From NCBI RefSeq assembly GCF_963676065.1, contig NZ_OY780933.1, positions 372,001 through 436,000 of the forward strand: a DNA stretch of 64,000 nt. The letters run 5' to 3'. The notes under the pieces were generated by a model. It ran no database searches. It worked only from the letters and a program-made list of their open reading frames with translations, and was not told the DNA's origin. This document shows positions 9,615 through 17,799 of the stretch, one piece after another. How positions within the stretch are numbered: the first letter of the stretch is position 1; the number at the start of each line of letters is the position of its first letter. Position numbers and translations under genes: made by a program. The DNA comes from Maridesulfovibrio sp. GTDB lineage: Bacteria; Desulfobacterota; Desulfovibrionia; Desulfovibrionales; Desulfovibrionaceae.

Positions 9615-10850
9615 TCACTTTATAATCAGCTCCGCCGGAGTGGCATCCGGTCCCTCACGGGAAGTCGTTGACGGGGGAGCATAATGCCACGGATTCGGGG
9701 CCTTGGCCATGCTCTTGCCCAGTATGAAAAGTTTACTCATATATATAGGACTAAAAAGCTCGTCAGACTTTTCCCTGTAATCTGGTGGAATAAATGTCAA
9801 TTTAAAATCCACTCCGTCACGCTGGGCAGTGTAATACATGCGGTAAAGATCGCCGATACCCTGATTTCGGATCAACCCGGCAAGGGACCGGGCGGCGATG
9901 CCCCCGATATACGGTTCCACCTGAACCCCTTCGGTAACAAGGGCATCATTGCGAATCACGTAAAGGGTGATCTTTCTTTTCTCTCCGATTTTTTCCAGCT
10001 CATCGGCGAGGTGAATGCTGGGAGGATAAGAAAAGACCTGATTACAGACTCCACCGTCCACATGCATTTCATCGTAAACCTTATCCCCGGCCTTAACCTT
10101 GAAATAGACCGGTGGAAAAGCAACCGGGACCGACACAGAAGCGAGAATAACATCCCGAATAAGCTGATCCGCTTCCAGCGTTCCGTACTGGGCCAGCGCA
10201 CCGATATCCCAGTAAACAGGGCGCATGGCATCCAGATTGGTCGTTCCGATAAGCAACCGGCGACCCTTGCGGTGTTCCGCCGCGATCTTGGCGATAAATT
10301 CATGATTGATGAATTTTTTAAGGGCCGTACGCAGAGGTTCGGTGCTGTATACCGAATCTCCGGAAATGGCGGAAACATAGGACCGCTGTTGTACAAGGTC
10401 GCTGGTCTCAAAGGTGGTATAAAACATTTCAATGAACGGATCGTAATCCGACCCCATAAAGGCGAAAGGCGCTATGAGAGCACCGGTACTGATGCCCGTA
10501 ACCAGTCCGAAGGCAGGGCGGTCCCCGTGCTCTGTCCAGCCGCAAAGAAATCCGGCGCCGAAAGCTCCGTCAGCCCCGCCTCCGGAAAGAGACAGGAAGC
10601 TGATCTCATCCGGCAGCTTGCCCTGCCTGCTTAGTTCGGCCCATTGCTGCATAACCTTATCCATATGTTTCGGGGTGGTATCCCCGAAGAACCGCACTTG
10701 ATCATAACCGGGCAGAATGGCCTGATTCTGCATTTCAACAGGGATAGGATTACGTTTCAAGCCGCACCCGGCAAGCATTCCAAGCAACAGGCAGAAAAAG
10801 ACAATCCTGCGGATCTCTCCGCAATTATTCAGCATACAGTTCATGCTCAT
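9615..10850 (-). CDS. Patatin-like phospholipase, predicted lipoprotein
   Basis: A lipoprotein signal peptide ends in the lipobox MLAGC (Cys about 29), followed by a patatin catalytic domain: the oxyanion-hole glycine stretch GGGADGAFG (about 90-98), nucleophile elbow GISTG (Ser about 121) and the catalytic Asp in VDGGV (about 263). All parts of the Ser-Asp dyad are present, so lipid acyl-hydrolase activity is expected at the periplasmic face or outer membrane. I chose ATG 10850 (GGAG six bases upstream) rather than the TTG codon just before it. It stands alone. Patatin domains occur in secreted effectors, but the lipobox argues for a cell-envelope role such as phospholipid turnover. Confidence 0.85.
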   Translation of the reverse strand: MSMNCMLNNCGEIRRIVFFCLLLGMLAGCGLKRNPIPVEMQNQAILPGYDQVRFFGDTTPKHMDKVMQQWAELSRQGKLPDEISFLSLSGGGADGAFGAGFLCGWTEHGDRPAFGLVTGISTGALIAPFAFMGSDYDPFIEMFYTTFETSDLVQQRSYVSAISGDSVYSTEPLRTALKKFINHEFIAKIAAEHRKGRRLLIGTTNLDAMRPVYWDIGALAQYGTLEADQLIRDVILASVSVPVAFPPVYFKVKAGDKVYDEMHVDGGVCNQVFSYPPSIHLADELEKIGEKRKITLYVIRNDALVTEGVQVEPYIGGIAARSLAGLIRNQGIGDLYRMYYTAQRDGVDFKLTFIPPDYREKSDELFSPIYMSKLFILGKSMAKAPNPWHYAPPSTTSREGPDATPAELIIK

Positions 10851-10939
10851 CAAATACTCCGCTTAAATAGATATACACTTCAAATTCCAACAAAAGTATG
10901 ATCAAAATTGAGCCGGACCGAGTATAAAGATATATCAAT

Positions 10940-10968
10940 GTTTTCCGGCAAGGCTGACAGAATATAAT
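10940..10968 (+). promoter_or_regulatory. Possible sigma-70 promoter for the aldo/keto reductase gene
   Basis: A perfect -10 TATAAT (10963-10968) has a weak -35 (TTTTCC, 10940-10945) at 17-bp spacing. Predicted initiation would leave a leader of about 28 bases before the ATG at 11003. The weak -35 suggests dependence on an activator or a false match. Confidence 0.3.
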
Positions 10969-11002
10969 TACGAATTTAAAAATAAGCAAAGAGAGAAAAC
11001 TT

Positions 11003-12202
11003 ATGCATTATCGCAAAGTACCCAAGACAGGTGAAGAACTTTCCATTCTCGGTTTCGGGGCCATGCGTTTCCCCACAACCGAAGACGGAGAAATTGACGA
11101 ACCTCGAGCCATTGCCCAGATGCGTGCCGCCATTGATAATGGAGTCAACTACGTGGATACCGCCTGGCCCTACCATAACGGCAAGAGTGAAGGAGTAGTG
11201 GGCAAAGCCCTCAAAGACGGTTACCGCGAAAAAGTAGCCATAGCGGACAAGCTGCCCCAGTGGCTGGTTAAATCCCGCGAAGACATGGACAAATACCTTG
11301 ATGCACAGCTCAAGCGTCTGGACGTCGACTGTATTGACTATTATCTGATTCACGCGCTCGAAGGCAATTCATGGGATCGTTCAGTTGAACTGGGTGTGAA
11401 AGATTTTCTGGATAAGGCGATCGCCTCCGGCAAAATACGCTATGCAGGATTCTCCTTCCACGGTGTAGCCGGAGACTTCATCCGCATTGCCGACTCGTAT
11501 CCCTGGACCTTCTGCCAGATTCAGTACAACTTTCTGGATACGGAGAATCAGGCAGGGACAGCAGGACTGAAATACGCGGCCTCTAAAGACATCGCGGTGA
11601 TGATTATGGAACCTTTGCGCGGCGGCAACCTGAGTTCTCCGACTCCTCCGGACGGAGTACAGGAAATCTTTGATGAAGCAAAGATCAAGCGTCAGCCCGT
11701 GGAATGGGCCCTGCGTTGGGTATGGAATCACCCCGAAGTTACTCTCGTGCTTTCCGGCATGAATGAGGAAGCCCATGTGGAGCAGAATCTTGCCATTGCA
11801 TCTGAAGCCGAAGCAGAATCCCTGACTGAAGCGGAACTGGCTATTGTGGATCGGGTTGCCGCGCGGTACAAGGAACTCATGCAGGTAGCTTGTACCGGGT
11901 GCGCTTATTGTATGCCGTGCCCGGCCGGAGTAAGGATTCCGGGCTGTTTTGAATTTTTCAACAGCGTCCACTTGTTCAAAGATAAAGAACCCATATTAAA
12001 ACGTCAGTATGCTTTAATGCTCAGTCGAAAATTCTCAGGACAGGCGGCATATGCCTCCCAATGTATTGAATGCGGACAATGTGAAGAGCACTGCCCTCAG
12101 CACATAGCCATTCCCGAAGAATTAAAGCGCGTTGCGGACTTCTTTGAACAGCAGGACTTGCAGGAAATAGTAAATAGCGCCACTGCCCAAACAGCAGAAT
12201 AG
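11003..12202 (+). CDS. Aldo/keto reductase with C-terminal 4Fe-4S ferredoxin-type domain
   Basis: The 399-residue protein has an AKR TIM barrel (about 1-285) containing the tetrad regions VDTAWPYHNGKSE (Asp/Tyr), AIADKLP (Lys) and YYLIHALEG (His). A C-terminal cysteine-rich section has C297, C300, C303 and C306, then C354, C357, C360 and C364 in a CxxCxxCxxxCP pattern that should bind at least one 4Fe-4S cluster. Such AKR-ferredoxin fusions are common in anaerobes and are thought to link NAD(P)H-dependent carbonyl reduction to low-potential electron carriers; the substrate is unknown. It lies 66 bp upstream of larC on the same strand and could share its transcript, though a hairpin lies between them. 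Confidence 0.9.
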   Translation: MHYRKVPKTGEELSILGFGAMRFPTTEDGEIDEPRAIAQMRAAIDNGVNYVDTAWPYHNGKSEGVVGKALKDGYREKVAIADKLPQWLVKSREDMDKYLDAQLKRLDVDCIDYYLIHALEGNSWDRSVELGVKDFLDKAIASGKIRYAGFSFHGVAGDFIRIADSYPWTFCQIQYNFLDTENQAGTAGLKYAASKDIAVMIMEPLRGGNLSSPTPPDGVQEIFDEAKIKRQPVEWALRWVWNHPEVTLVLSGMNEEAHVEQNLAIASEAEAESLTEAELAIVDRVAARYKELMQVACTGCAYCMPCPAGVRIPGCFEFFNSVHLFKDKEPILKRQYALMLSRKFSGQAAYASQCIECGQCEEHCPQHIAIPEELKRVADFFEQQDLQEIVNSATAQTAE

Positions 12203-12211
12203 AAATTAGTC

Positions 12212-12240
12212 TGCGCGGGGGCCGGAAAAGCCTCCGCGCA
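12212..12240 (+). other. GC-rich intercistronic hairpin between the AKR gene and larC
   Basis: TGCGCGGGGGC (12212-12222) pairs with GCCTCCGCGCA (12230-12240), an 11-bp stem with one G-T pair and a 7-base loop. It is followed by AAAAAC, not T residues, so it is more likely an mRNA-stabilising or Rho-assisted element than a classic terminator. Confidence 0.5.
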
Positions 12241-12268
12241 AAAACGGCTAAGCCGGACCGGACATCAA

Positions 12269-13489
12269 ATGAATATACTTTACTATAATTGTTTTTCAGG
12301 CATCAGTGGCGATATGAACCTTGCCGCCATGATTGATCTTGGTGTTGACCCCGAAGTCCTGAAAGCGGAACTTTCCAAACTGGGGTTGGACGATGAATTC
12401 AAGCTCAGGATCTCCAAAGATTCCCGTAAAGGAATTTTCGGAACCCGCGTGGATGTGGACCTTACCCATCATCACCATCATGATCATCATGGACACGAAG
12501 AGCACGGTCACCCCCACCATCACGCCCACCGCAACCTGCATGACATTGAGCAGATCATTAATTCCAGCGAACTCAGCGCTCAGGTGAAAGCGACCGCCCT
12601 CGATATTTTCAAACGTGTTGCCGAGGCCGAAGCCAAAATTCACAACAGCACAGCTTACGAAGTTCATTTTCATGAAGTGGGTGCCACGGATTCAATTGTA
12701 GATATCGTCGGCGCGGCCATCTGTTTCCATGAGCTGGAGATCGATCAGGTCTGGTGTTCCTCCATCGAACTGGGCGGCGGGTTCGTCAACTGTGTCCACG
12801 GCATGATGCCTGTACCGGCCCCGGCCACCTCCGAAATCCTGACTGGAATCCCCACCACTCAAGGCGCGGTGTCCAAAGAAACCACGACCCCGACCGGAGC
12901 AGCCATCCTTGCGGAACTGGTCGACAAATTTTCAGATTCCCCGCGTATGGAAGTGCAGCGCAGCGCATACGGCATCGGCCATCGTGATAATGAAATCCCA
13001 AACGTGCTCCGGGTGCAGCTTGCGCTGGTCCAGCAGCAGGGCAGCTCACTCTCCACTGTCCCGGCCCGGCTGCTGCAATGCAACATCGACGATATGACCG
13101 GGGAAATGCTCGGAGTCACCCTCGACCTGCTAATGGATAAGGGAGCCATGGATGTTCACTTTACACCGATAGTCATGAAAAAGAACCGCCCGGCCACAAC
13201 CCTCTCCCTGCTCTGCTCCGCCGCAGAAGAGGATTTGTTCAAGCGTTTAATCTTTGAACACACAACTACACTGGGCATAAAAAGTACCGATATCGAAAAG
13301 ACCGTTCTTGATATATCATATGAAAGACTCGAAACCCCTCTAGGCACGGTAACCATGAAAAACGCAATCCTCGACGGACGAGTCCTCCGCTCCAAGCCGG
13401 AACTGGAAGACTGCCGGGCTTTAGCCGCAAAACACGGGGTTCCTTTGAGCGATGTGTATTTACAGATCGGAAAAGTAAGAAAAGTTTGA
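12269..13489 (+). CDS. larC: Nickel insertion protein LarC (nickel-pincer cofactor biosynthesis)
   Basis: LarC inserts nickel into the pyridinium bis-thiocarboxylate ligand, the last step of making the nickel-pincer nucleotide cofactor of lactate racemase-type enzymes. The 406 residues match DUF111: N-terminal MNILYYNCFSGISGDMNLAA, the conserved EVHFHEVGATDSIVDIVGA block (around 131-149) and CNIDDMTGEMLG (around 271-282). A histidine-rich stretch at 67-87 (HHHHHDHHGH and following) is typical and probably stores nickel. It is full length in one frame, whereas some LarC proteins need a programmed frameshift. It is the first of three lar genes in a row, with no strong ribosome site visible. Confidence 0.95.
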   Translation: MNILYYNCFSGISGDMNLAAMIDLGVDPEVLKAELSKLGLDDEFKLRISKDSRKGIFGTRVDVDLTHHHHHDHHGHEEHGHPHHHAHRNLHDIEQIINSSELSAQVKATALDIFKRVAEAEAKIHNSTAYEVHFHEVGATDSIVDIVGAAICFHELEIDQVWCSSIELGGGFVNCVHGMMPVPAPATSEILTGIPTTQGAVSKETTTPTGAAILAELVDKFSDSPRMEVQRSAYGIGHRDNEIPNVLRVQLALVQQQGSSLSTVPARLLQCNIDDMTGEMLGVTLDLLMDKGAMDVHFTPIVMKKNRPATTLSLLCSAAEEDLFKRLIFEHTTTLGIKSTDIEKTVLDISYERLETPLGTVTMKNAILDGRVLRSKPELEDCRALAAKHGVPLSDVYLQIGKVRKV

Positions 13490-13564
13490 TGGGGCTAATT
13501 CTTTTCCATAAAATGATTCTGCCCCCGGCGGTAAACCCTTTATCTATTCCGGTTGATTGATGTG

Positions 13565-14377
13565 ATGGAAGAACTTACGCTGAAATATGAAAACTTACTC
13601 GAACTTCTCGCAGGAACCGACGGGGCTGTCATCGCTTTTTCAGGAGGTGTAGACAGTACATTCCTTCTGCATGCAGCAAAAGAAGCCCTCGGCGAGAAGG
13701 CTGTAGCTGCCTCTATCGCAACGCCATACGTACCGGAATGGGAACAGGAAGAAGCAAAGAAATTCGCGGAGAAATCAGGGATTGAACACGCTGTGCTGAA
13801 GCTTGAATTTCCGACCGAATTACGCATGAATCCCCCGGAACATTGTTACACCTGCAAGAAAATACTATTCAGCAAGCTGCTGGAATTCGCCGGTGGCATG
13901 GGCTTGGATAAAGTTTTTGAAGGTACGAATGTCGACGATTTAAATGATTACCGCCCCGGCCTGAAAGCATTGCTCGAGCTTGGCATCCGCAGCCCCATGC
14001 TGGAGGCAAAGCTCAGCAAAGAGGATATCCGCGAACTGTCTCGTAGATTCAGCCTTCCGACATGGAATAAACCTTCATTTGCATGCCTGCTTTCTCGCAT
14101 GCCAGTAAATGTGGAAGTGACCGAAAAAGCATTACGGCAGGTGGAACAGGCGGAAGTATTTCTTATGAACATAGGTTTTCCGGCTGTAAGAGTCCGCCAT
14201 CATGGAGAGACCGCCCGCATAGAAGTTCCCGAAGACCAACTGCGTGATCTGATCACAGCCAATGAAAAACACAACATTAACGGCAAACTGAAAGAGTTCG
14301 GCTACCGCCACGTAACGCTGGATCTTGGCGGTTACCAAATGGGCAGCCTGAACAAAATAGCGCCTAGCGCATCATAA
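13565..14377 (+). CDS. larE: ATP-dependent sulfur transferase LarE (nickel-pincer cofactor biosynthesis)
   Basis: LarE adenylylates the carboxylate of the pyridinium precursor and converts it to a thiocarboxylate. The PP-loop SGGVDST lies near residues 26-32, followed by the family's HCYTCKK segment (about 98-104) and EGTNVDDLNDYRPG. The cysteine in FACLLSRMP (about 178) corresponds to the position of the sacrificial sulfur-donating cysteine of the Lactobacillus enzyme. I chose ATG 13565; upstream TTG (13553) and GTG (13562) codons in the same frame are possible, and no start has a clear ribosome site. It ends 2 bp before larB, implying translational coupling. Confidence 0.93.
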   Translation: MEELTLKYENLLELLAGTDGAVIAFSGGVDSTFLLHAAKEALGEKAVAASIATPYVPEWEQEEAKKFAEKSGIEHAVLKLEFPTELRMNPPEHCYTCKKILFSKLLEFAGGMGLDKVFEGTNVDDLNDYRPGLKALLELGIRSPMLEAKLSKEDIRELSRRFSLPTWNKPSFACLLSRMPVNVEVTEKALRQVEQAEVFLMNIGFPAVRVRHHGETARIEVPEDQLRDLITANEKHNINGKLKEFGYRHVTLDLGGYQMGSLNKIAPSAS

Positions 14378-14379
14378 TT

Positions 14380-15132
14380 ATGACCAACGATAAGCTTAAA
14401 AATATATTGAACGCGATAAAAGACGGCAGCATGGATGTTGATCAGGGAATGGAGCAGCTGCGAGACCTGCCTTATCAGGACATCGGGCATACCAAGATCG
14501 ATCATCACCGTTCCCTGCGCAACGGATTTCCGGAAGTTATATACGGCGCGGGCAAAACACCGCAGCAGCTAGTTGATATTTTTGAACACATGTGTGGAAG
14601 AAGCAACATACTGGCTACGCGGGTTTCCCCGGAAAGCGCCGAATACGTTTCATCCCGGTTCCCGCAGGTGGAATACAACGACACCGCAGGCACCCTGACC
14701 TGCAAAAGTGAGGAGATCAGCTACAGCAGCGGCATGGTGGGCATCATAACCGCCGGCACTTCAGATTTGAACGTTGCCGAAGAAGCTCAGGTAACCTGCG
14801 ATATGCTGGGCAGCAGAGCTGAAATCATCTCCGATATCGGAGTGGCCGGAATCCACCGTCTTTTCGACCGCATCGACGCAATACGCAGATTCTCGGTACT
14901 CATCGTGGTTGCGGGCATGGAAGGCGCACTTTCCAGTGTAATCGGCGGATTGGTGGATCAGCCCATCATAGCCGTCCCCACCTCGGTCGGATACGGAGCC
15001 AATTTTTCCGGTCTTTCCGCCCTGCTGGGCATGCTCACCTCCTGTGCCAGCGGAATAACAGTTGTAAACATCGATAACGGATTCGGCGCAGCCTGCGCGG
15101 CCTGCAAAATCAATAAAGCCATAGATAGCTAG
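14380..15132 (+). CDS. larB: LarB, nicotinic acid adenine dinucleotide carboxylase/hydrolase (nickel-pincer cofactor biosynthesis)
   Basis: LarB carries out the first cofactor step, carboxylating C5 of the pyridine ring of NaAD and releasing AMP. The 250-residue protein has the short N-terminal helical part (KNILNAIKDGSMDVDQGMEQL) and a PurE/AIR-carboxylase-like core with GIITAGTSDLNVAEEA (about 123-138), GSRAEIISDIGVAGIHR and the glycine-rich PTSVGYGANFSGLSALLGM (about 206-224). It begins 2 bp after larE and is followed by a strong terminator, so it ends the operon. No larA is adjacent, so the cofactor must serve an enzyme encoded elsewhere. Confidence 0.95.
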   Translation: MTNDKLKNILNAIKDGSMDVDQGMEQLRDLPYQDIGHTKIDHHRSLRNGFPEVIYGAGKTPQQLVDIFEHMCGRSNILATRVSPESAEYVSSRFPQVEYNDTAGTLTCKSEEISYSSGMVGIITAGTSDLNVAEEAQVTCDMLGSRAEIISDIGVAGIHRLFDRIDAIRRFSVLIVVAGMEGALSSVIGGLVDQPIIAVPTSVGYGANFSGLSALLGMLTSCASGITVVNIDNGFGAACAACKINKAIDS

Positions 15133-15158
15133 GTCATTTTTTTATAGATTTTTTTCCC

Positions 15159-15193
15159 ATCCCCTTACCGGACTTCCCGGTAAGGGGATTTTT
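15159..15193 (+). terminator. Rho-independent terminator of the lar operon
   Basis: A perfect 13-bp stem, ATCCCCTTACCGG (15159-15171) with CCGGTAAGGGGAT (15177-15189), has a 5-base loop and is followed by TTTTT. It lies 27 bp after the larB stop. Confidence 0.92.
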
Positions 15194-15195
15194 AA

Positions 15196-15206
15196 TGGTC
15201 CGACCA
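15196..15206. promoter_or_regulatory. FadR/PdhR-type operator candidate 1 (upstream)
   Basis: TGGTCCGACCA is a perfect palindrome around a central C and fits the TGGTnnnACCA core of FadR-subfamily GntR operators. It sits just after the lar terminator, 36 bp upstream of the putative -35 of the GntR gene. Confidence 0.55.
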
Positions 15207-15231
15207 AAACCGCCAAAGTTTCCAATCCGGG

Positions 15232-15260
15232 TTGACACGCATAATCGAACCTGCCAGAAT
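15232..15260 (+). promoter_or_regulatory. Putative sigma-70 promoter of the GntR-bet unit
   Basis: A perfect -35 TTGACA (15232-15237) is followed after 17 bp by CAGAAT (15255-15260), a 4 of 6 match to -10. Operator candidate 2 begins at the last base of the -10, so bound repressor would block initiation. Confidence 0.5.
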
Positions 15261-15270
15261 GGACCTACCA
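15260..15270. promoter_or_regulatory. FadR/PdhR-type operator candidate 2 (overlaps -10)
   Basis: TGGACCTACCA matches TGGTnnnACCA at 7 of 8 defined bases and sits inside a longer inverted repeat AATGG-N5-CCATT. Its centre is 64 bp from candidate 1, about six helical turns. Confidence 0.5.
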
Positions 15271-15332
15271 TTTGGGCGAAAAAACCACAGAATACGTTTT
15301 TTTGCTCTTTTTTTGCAAAAATTGAACACCAA

Positions 15333-15343
15333 AGGTACTACCA
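15333..15343. promoter_or_regulatory. FadR/PdhR-type operator candidate 3 (abuts start codon)
   Basis: AGGTACTACCA matches the TGGTnnnACCA core at 7 of 8 defined bases. It overlaps the AAAGG ribosome site and ends directly before the ATG of the GntR gene, 73 bp (about seven turns) from candidate 2. This suggests autoregulation. Confidence 0.45.
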
Positions 15344-16135
15344 ATGACTGAAAATTCGGAAATTCCAAACTTGTTTCTTCCCGTAGGCCTTGGCCGGGCC
15401 AGTGAGGAGATTGTTTTGCAGATTGAAGCAGCGATCATGGACGGACGGCTGGCTCCCGGAGAACGTCTTCCCAGCGAACGCGAAATGCAGAACCAATTTG
15501 GAACCGGCCGGGGTGTTATCCGCGAGGCGATTAAAACGCTCAAACAAAAAGGTCTGCTCGAAGTAAAAAAAGGAGCCAAGGGCGGAGCTTATGTTAAGGA
15601 ATTAGATGTTTCCAATGTTTCGGAGTCACTGACCCTGTTCATGAAACAGCACCCGGTTGAACCGGAAAAACTCATTGAATTCCGTGAAAGCATCGACCGG
15701 ACGATCACGGAACTGGCCATCGCAAGAGGCAGCAGCGAAGAAAAAGAAGAGCTCCTGAACGGGGCGAAATGCCTTGAAAAAATGCTCAGTGAAGAAGATC
15801 CGGACCTTGCCGCCACAGGCGAACTGGACCGCAAGCTCAACATCCTGCTGGTACGCATGGCCAAAAACCCACTCCTTGAATGGGTGATGCACGCAGTGCA
15901 GATGGGATTCAGTTCCCATGATTACGCTCTTTATGAAGACGCAGATTACAGCAGAAAGGCTGGAGAAAACTGGATTGAAACAGCACGATCCATCAGGGAC
16001 GGGGAGCCGATCCGGGCTCTCTCCTTCAGCAGTCACCACTATGTACTGCTGAGAAAATGCGTCGAAAAAAACAACAAGGGAAAGGAGCCTCAGGGCGTAC
16101 CTTTCCTAACCGAAACCAAAGAAAACCAAAATTAA
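15344..16135 (+). CDS. GntR-family (FadR/PdhR subfamily) regulator of the choline oxidation genes
   Basis: The N-terminal winged helix (about 20-85) contains the GntR signature ERLPSEREMQNQFGTGRGVIREA, preceded by EIVLQIEAAIMDGRLAPG. The C-terminal all-helical FCD ligand domain (about 100-245) carries spaced Asp/Arg/His residues, as in FadR/PdhR relatives. It lies 7 bp upstream of the choline dehydrogenase gene in the same direction, so it should control this unit and itself; the three palindromes upstream support this. Choline systems are usually controlled by the TetR-type BetI, so the regulator class is unusual. The inducer (choline, betaine aldehyde or another organic acid) is unknown. 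Confidence 0.9.
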   Translation: MTENSEIPNLFLPVGLGRASEEIVLQIEAAIMDGRLAPGERLPSEREMQNQFGTGRGVIREAIKTLKQKGLLEVKKGAKGGAYVKELDVSNVSESLTLFMKQHPVEPEKLIEFRESIDRTITELAIARGSSEEKEELLNGAKCLEKMLSEEDPDLAATGELDRKLNILLVRMAKNPLLEWVMHAVQMGFSSHDYALYEDADYSRKAGENWIETARSIRDGEPIRALSFSSHHYVLLRKCVEKNNKGKEPQGVPFLTETKENQN

Positions 16136-16142
16136 AAATATT

Positions 16143-17780
16143 ATGACACATTACGATTACATTATTGTCGGCGGCGGTTCTGCGGGCTCTGTTCTCGCCA
16201 ACAGACTAAGCGCAAATCCCAAGCATAAAGTCCTCGTCCTCGAGGCGGGGCGGCCCGACCACAAACTTGATTTTCGCATTCATATGCCTGCGGCACTCAC
16301 CTACCCCCTTGCTGGAAAAACATATAACTGGTGGTATGAATCCGAGCCGGAACCATACATGAATAACCGCCGGGTCTATCAGCCGCGCGGTAAGGTTCTC
16401 GGCGGATCATCCTGCATCAACGGCATGATCCACATCCGCGGTAATGCCATGGACTATGAAAAATGGTCCAAAGATGACGGTCTTCAGGACTGGTCCTATG
16501 CCCACTGCCTGCCTTATTTCAAACGTTTTGAGCAGCGCATGGCCGGTGCATCAGAATATCAGGGCGCGGTAGGACCTTTGTACCTGACCACCCCGGAATG
16601 CGAAAACCCGCTGTTCTCGGCCTTTTTCAACGCCGTTCAGGAAGCTGGCTACCCCCTCACGGACGATGTCAACGGCTATCAACAGGAAGGTTTCGGCAAA
16701 TTCGACCGCACCACCTACCGTGGCAGACGCATGAACGCTGCCCGCGCTTATATCCACCCGGTCAAAAACCGTAAAAACCTGACCGTTAAATGCAAGGCAA
16801 TGGCAAACCGCATCCTTTTTGACGGAAAACGGGCCATCGGCGTTGAATATACCAAAGGTAAAAACACCCATAAGGTATACGGCGGCGAAATCATCTCCTG
16901 TGGCGGTGCTATCAACTCGCCGCAGATTCTGCAGCTTTCCGGCATCGGTAACGGTGAGGAGCTCAGTAAGCTCGGTATTAATATGGTTCACGATCTGCCC
17001 GGTGTAGGTGAAAACCTTCAGGATCACCTTGAACTTTACGTGCAGTACGCCTGTAAGAAACCCGTAAGTAAATTCCCCTGCCTGAAATGGTACAACCAGC
17101 CTAAGATCGGTCTTGAATGGCTCCTCAAAGGAACCGGCGACGCGGCCACAAACCATTTTGAAGCGGGCGGGTTCATACGCGGTAACGATCAGGTCGAATA
17201 CCCCAACATCCAGTACCACTTCCTGCCCATCGCCATCCGCTACGATGGTTCCGCCCCCAACGAAGGGCACGGTTATCAGGTTCACGTCGGTCCCATGAAT
17301 ACCGATGTCCGTGGACATGTGAAGATTAAATCCAGTGATCCAAAACAGTACCCGAGCATCCTCTTCAACTATCTGTCCACCGAACAGGAACGTCGTGAAT
17401 GGGTGGAAGCTATCCGCAAAACACGCGAGATCATGACTCAGCCCGCATTTGATGAATTCCGCGGCAAAGAGCTCGCTCCCGGAGATCAGGCCCAGACCGA
17501 TGAGGAAATCCTCGACTTCGTAGCCCGTGAAGGTGAGTCCGCCTACCATCCGAGCTGCACCTGCGCCATGGGTACGCACGACATGGCGGTTACCGACCCG
17601 CAGCTTCGTGTGCACGGAGTTGAAGGTCTGCGCGTAGTAGATGCTTCGGTAATGCCGTACGTTACCAACGGAAACATCTATGCCCCGGTAATGATGATCG
17701 CGGAAAAAGCAGCGGACATGATCCTCGGCAATACTCCAGTAGCACCGGAAAACGTACCTTTTTACAAACACGAAAAGTAG
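16143..17780 (+). CDS. betA: Choline dehydrogenase (GMC oxidoreductase)
   Basis: This FAD enzyme is predicted to oxidise choline to betaine aldehyde, passing electrons to the quinone pool. Its 545 residues are close to the usual BetA length of about 556. It has the dinucleotide motif IIVGGGSAG (7-15), the first GMC signature in GKVLGGSSCINGMIHIRG (about 82-99), the second signature in GAINSPQILQLSGIG, and a C-terminal catalytic HPSCTCAMG (His about 469). It is followed 19 bp later by a betaine aldehyde dehydrogenase gene and then a choline/betaine-type binding protein, which supports choline as substrate over other alcohols. No clear ribosome site was seen, so coupling to the GntR gene is likely. 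Confidence 0.85.
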   Translation: MTHYDYIIVGGGSAGSVLANRLSANPKHKVLVLEAGRPDHKLDFRIHMPAALTYPLAGKTYNWWYESEPEPYMNNRRVYQPRGKVLGGSSCINGMIHIRGNAMDYEKWSKDDGLQDWSYAHCLPYFKRFEQRMAGASEYQGAVGPLYLTTPECENPLFSAFFNAVQEAGYPLTDDVNGYQQEGFGKFDRTTYRGRRMNAARAYIHPVKNRKNLTVKCKAMANRILFDGKRAIGVEYTKGKNTHKVYGGEIISCGGAINSPQILQLSGIGNGEELSKLGINMVHDLPGVGENLQDHLELYVQYACKKPVSKFPCLKWYNQPKIGLEWLLKGTGDAATNHFEAGGFIRGNDQVEYPNIQYHFLPIAIRYDGSAPNEGHGYQVHVGPMNTDVRGHVKIKSSDPKQYPSILFNYLSTEQERREWVEAIRKTREIMTQPAFDEFRGKELAPGDQAQTDEEILDFVAREGESAYHPSCTCAMGTHDMAVTDPQLRVHGVEGLRVVDASVMPYVTNGNIYAPVMMIAEKAADMILGNTPVAPENVPFYKHEK

Positions 17781-17799
17781 TCCATACCGGGAGAACCGT

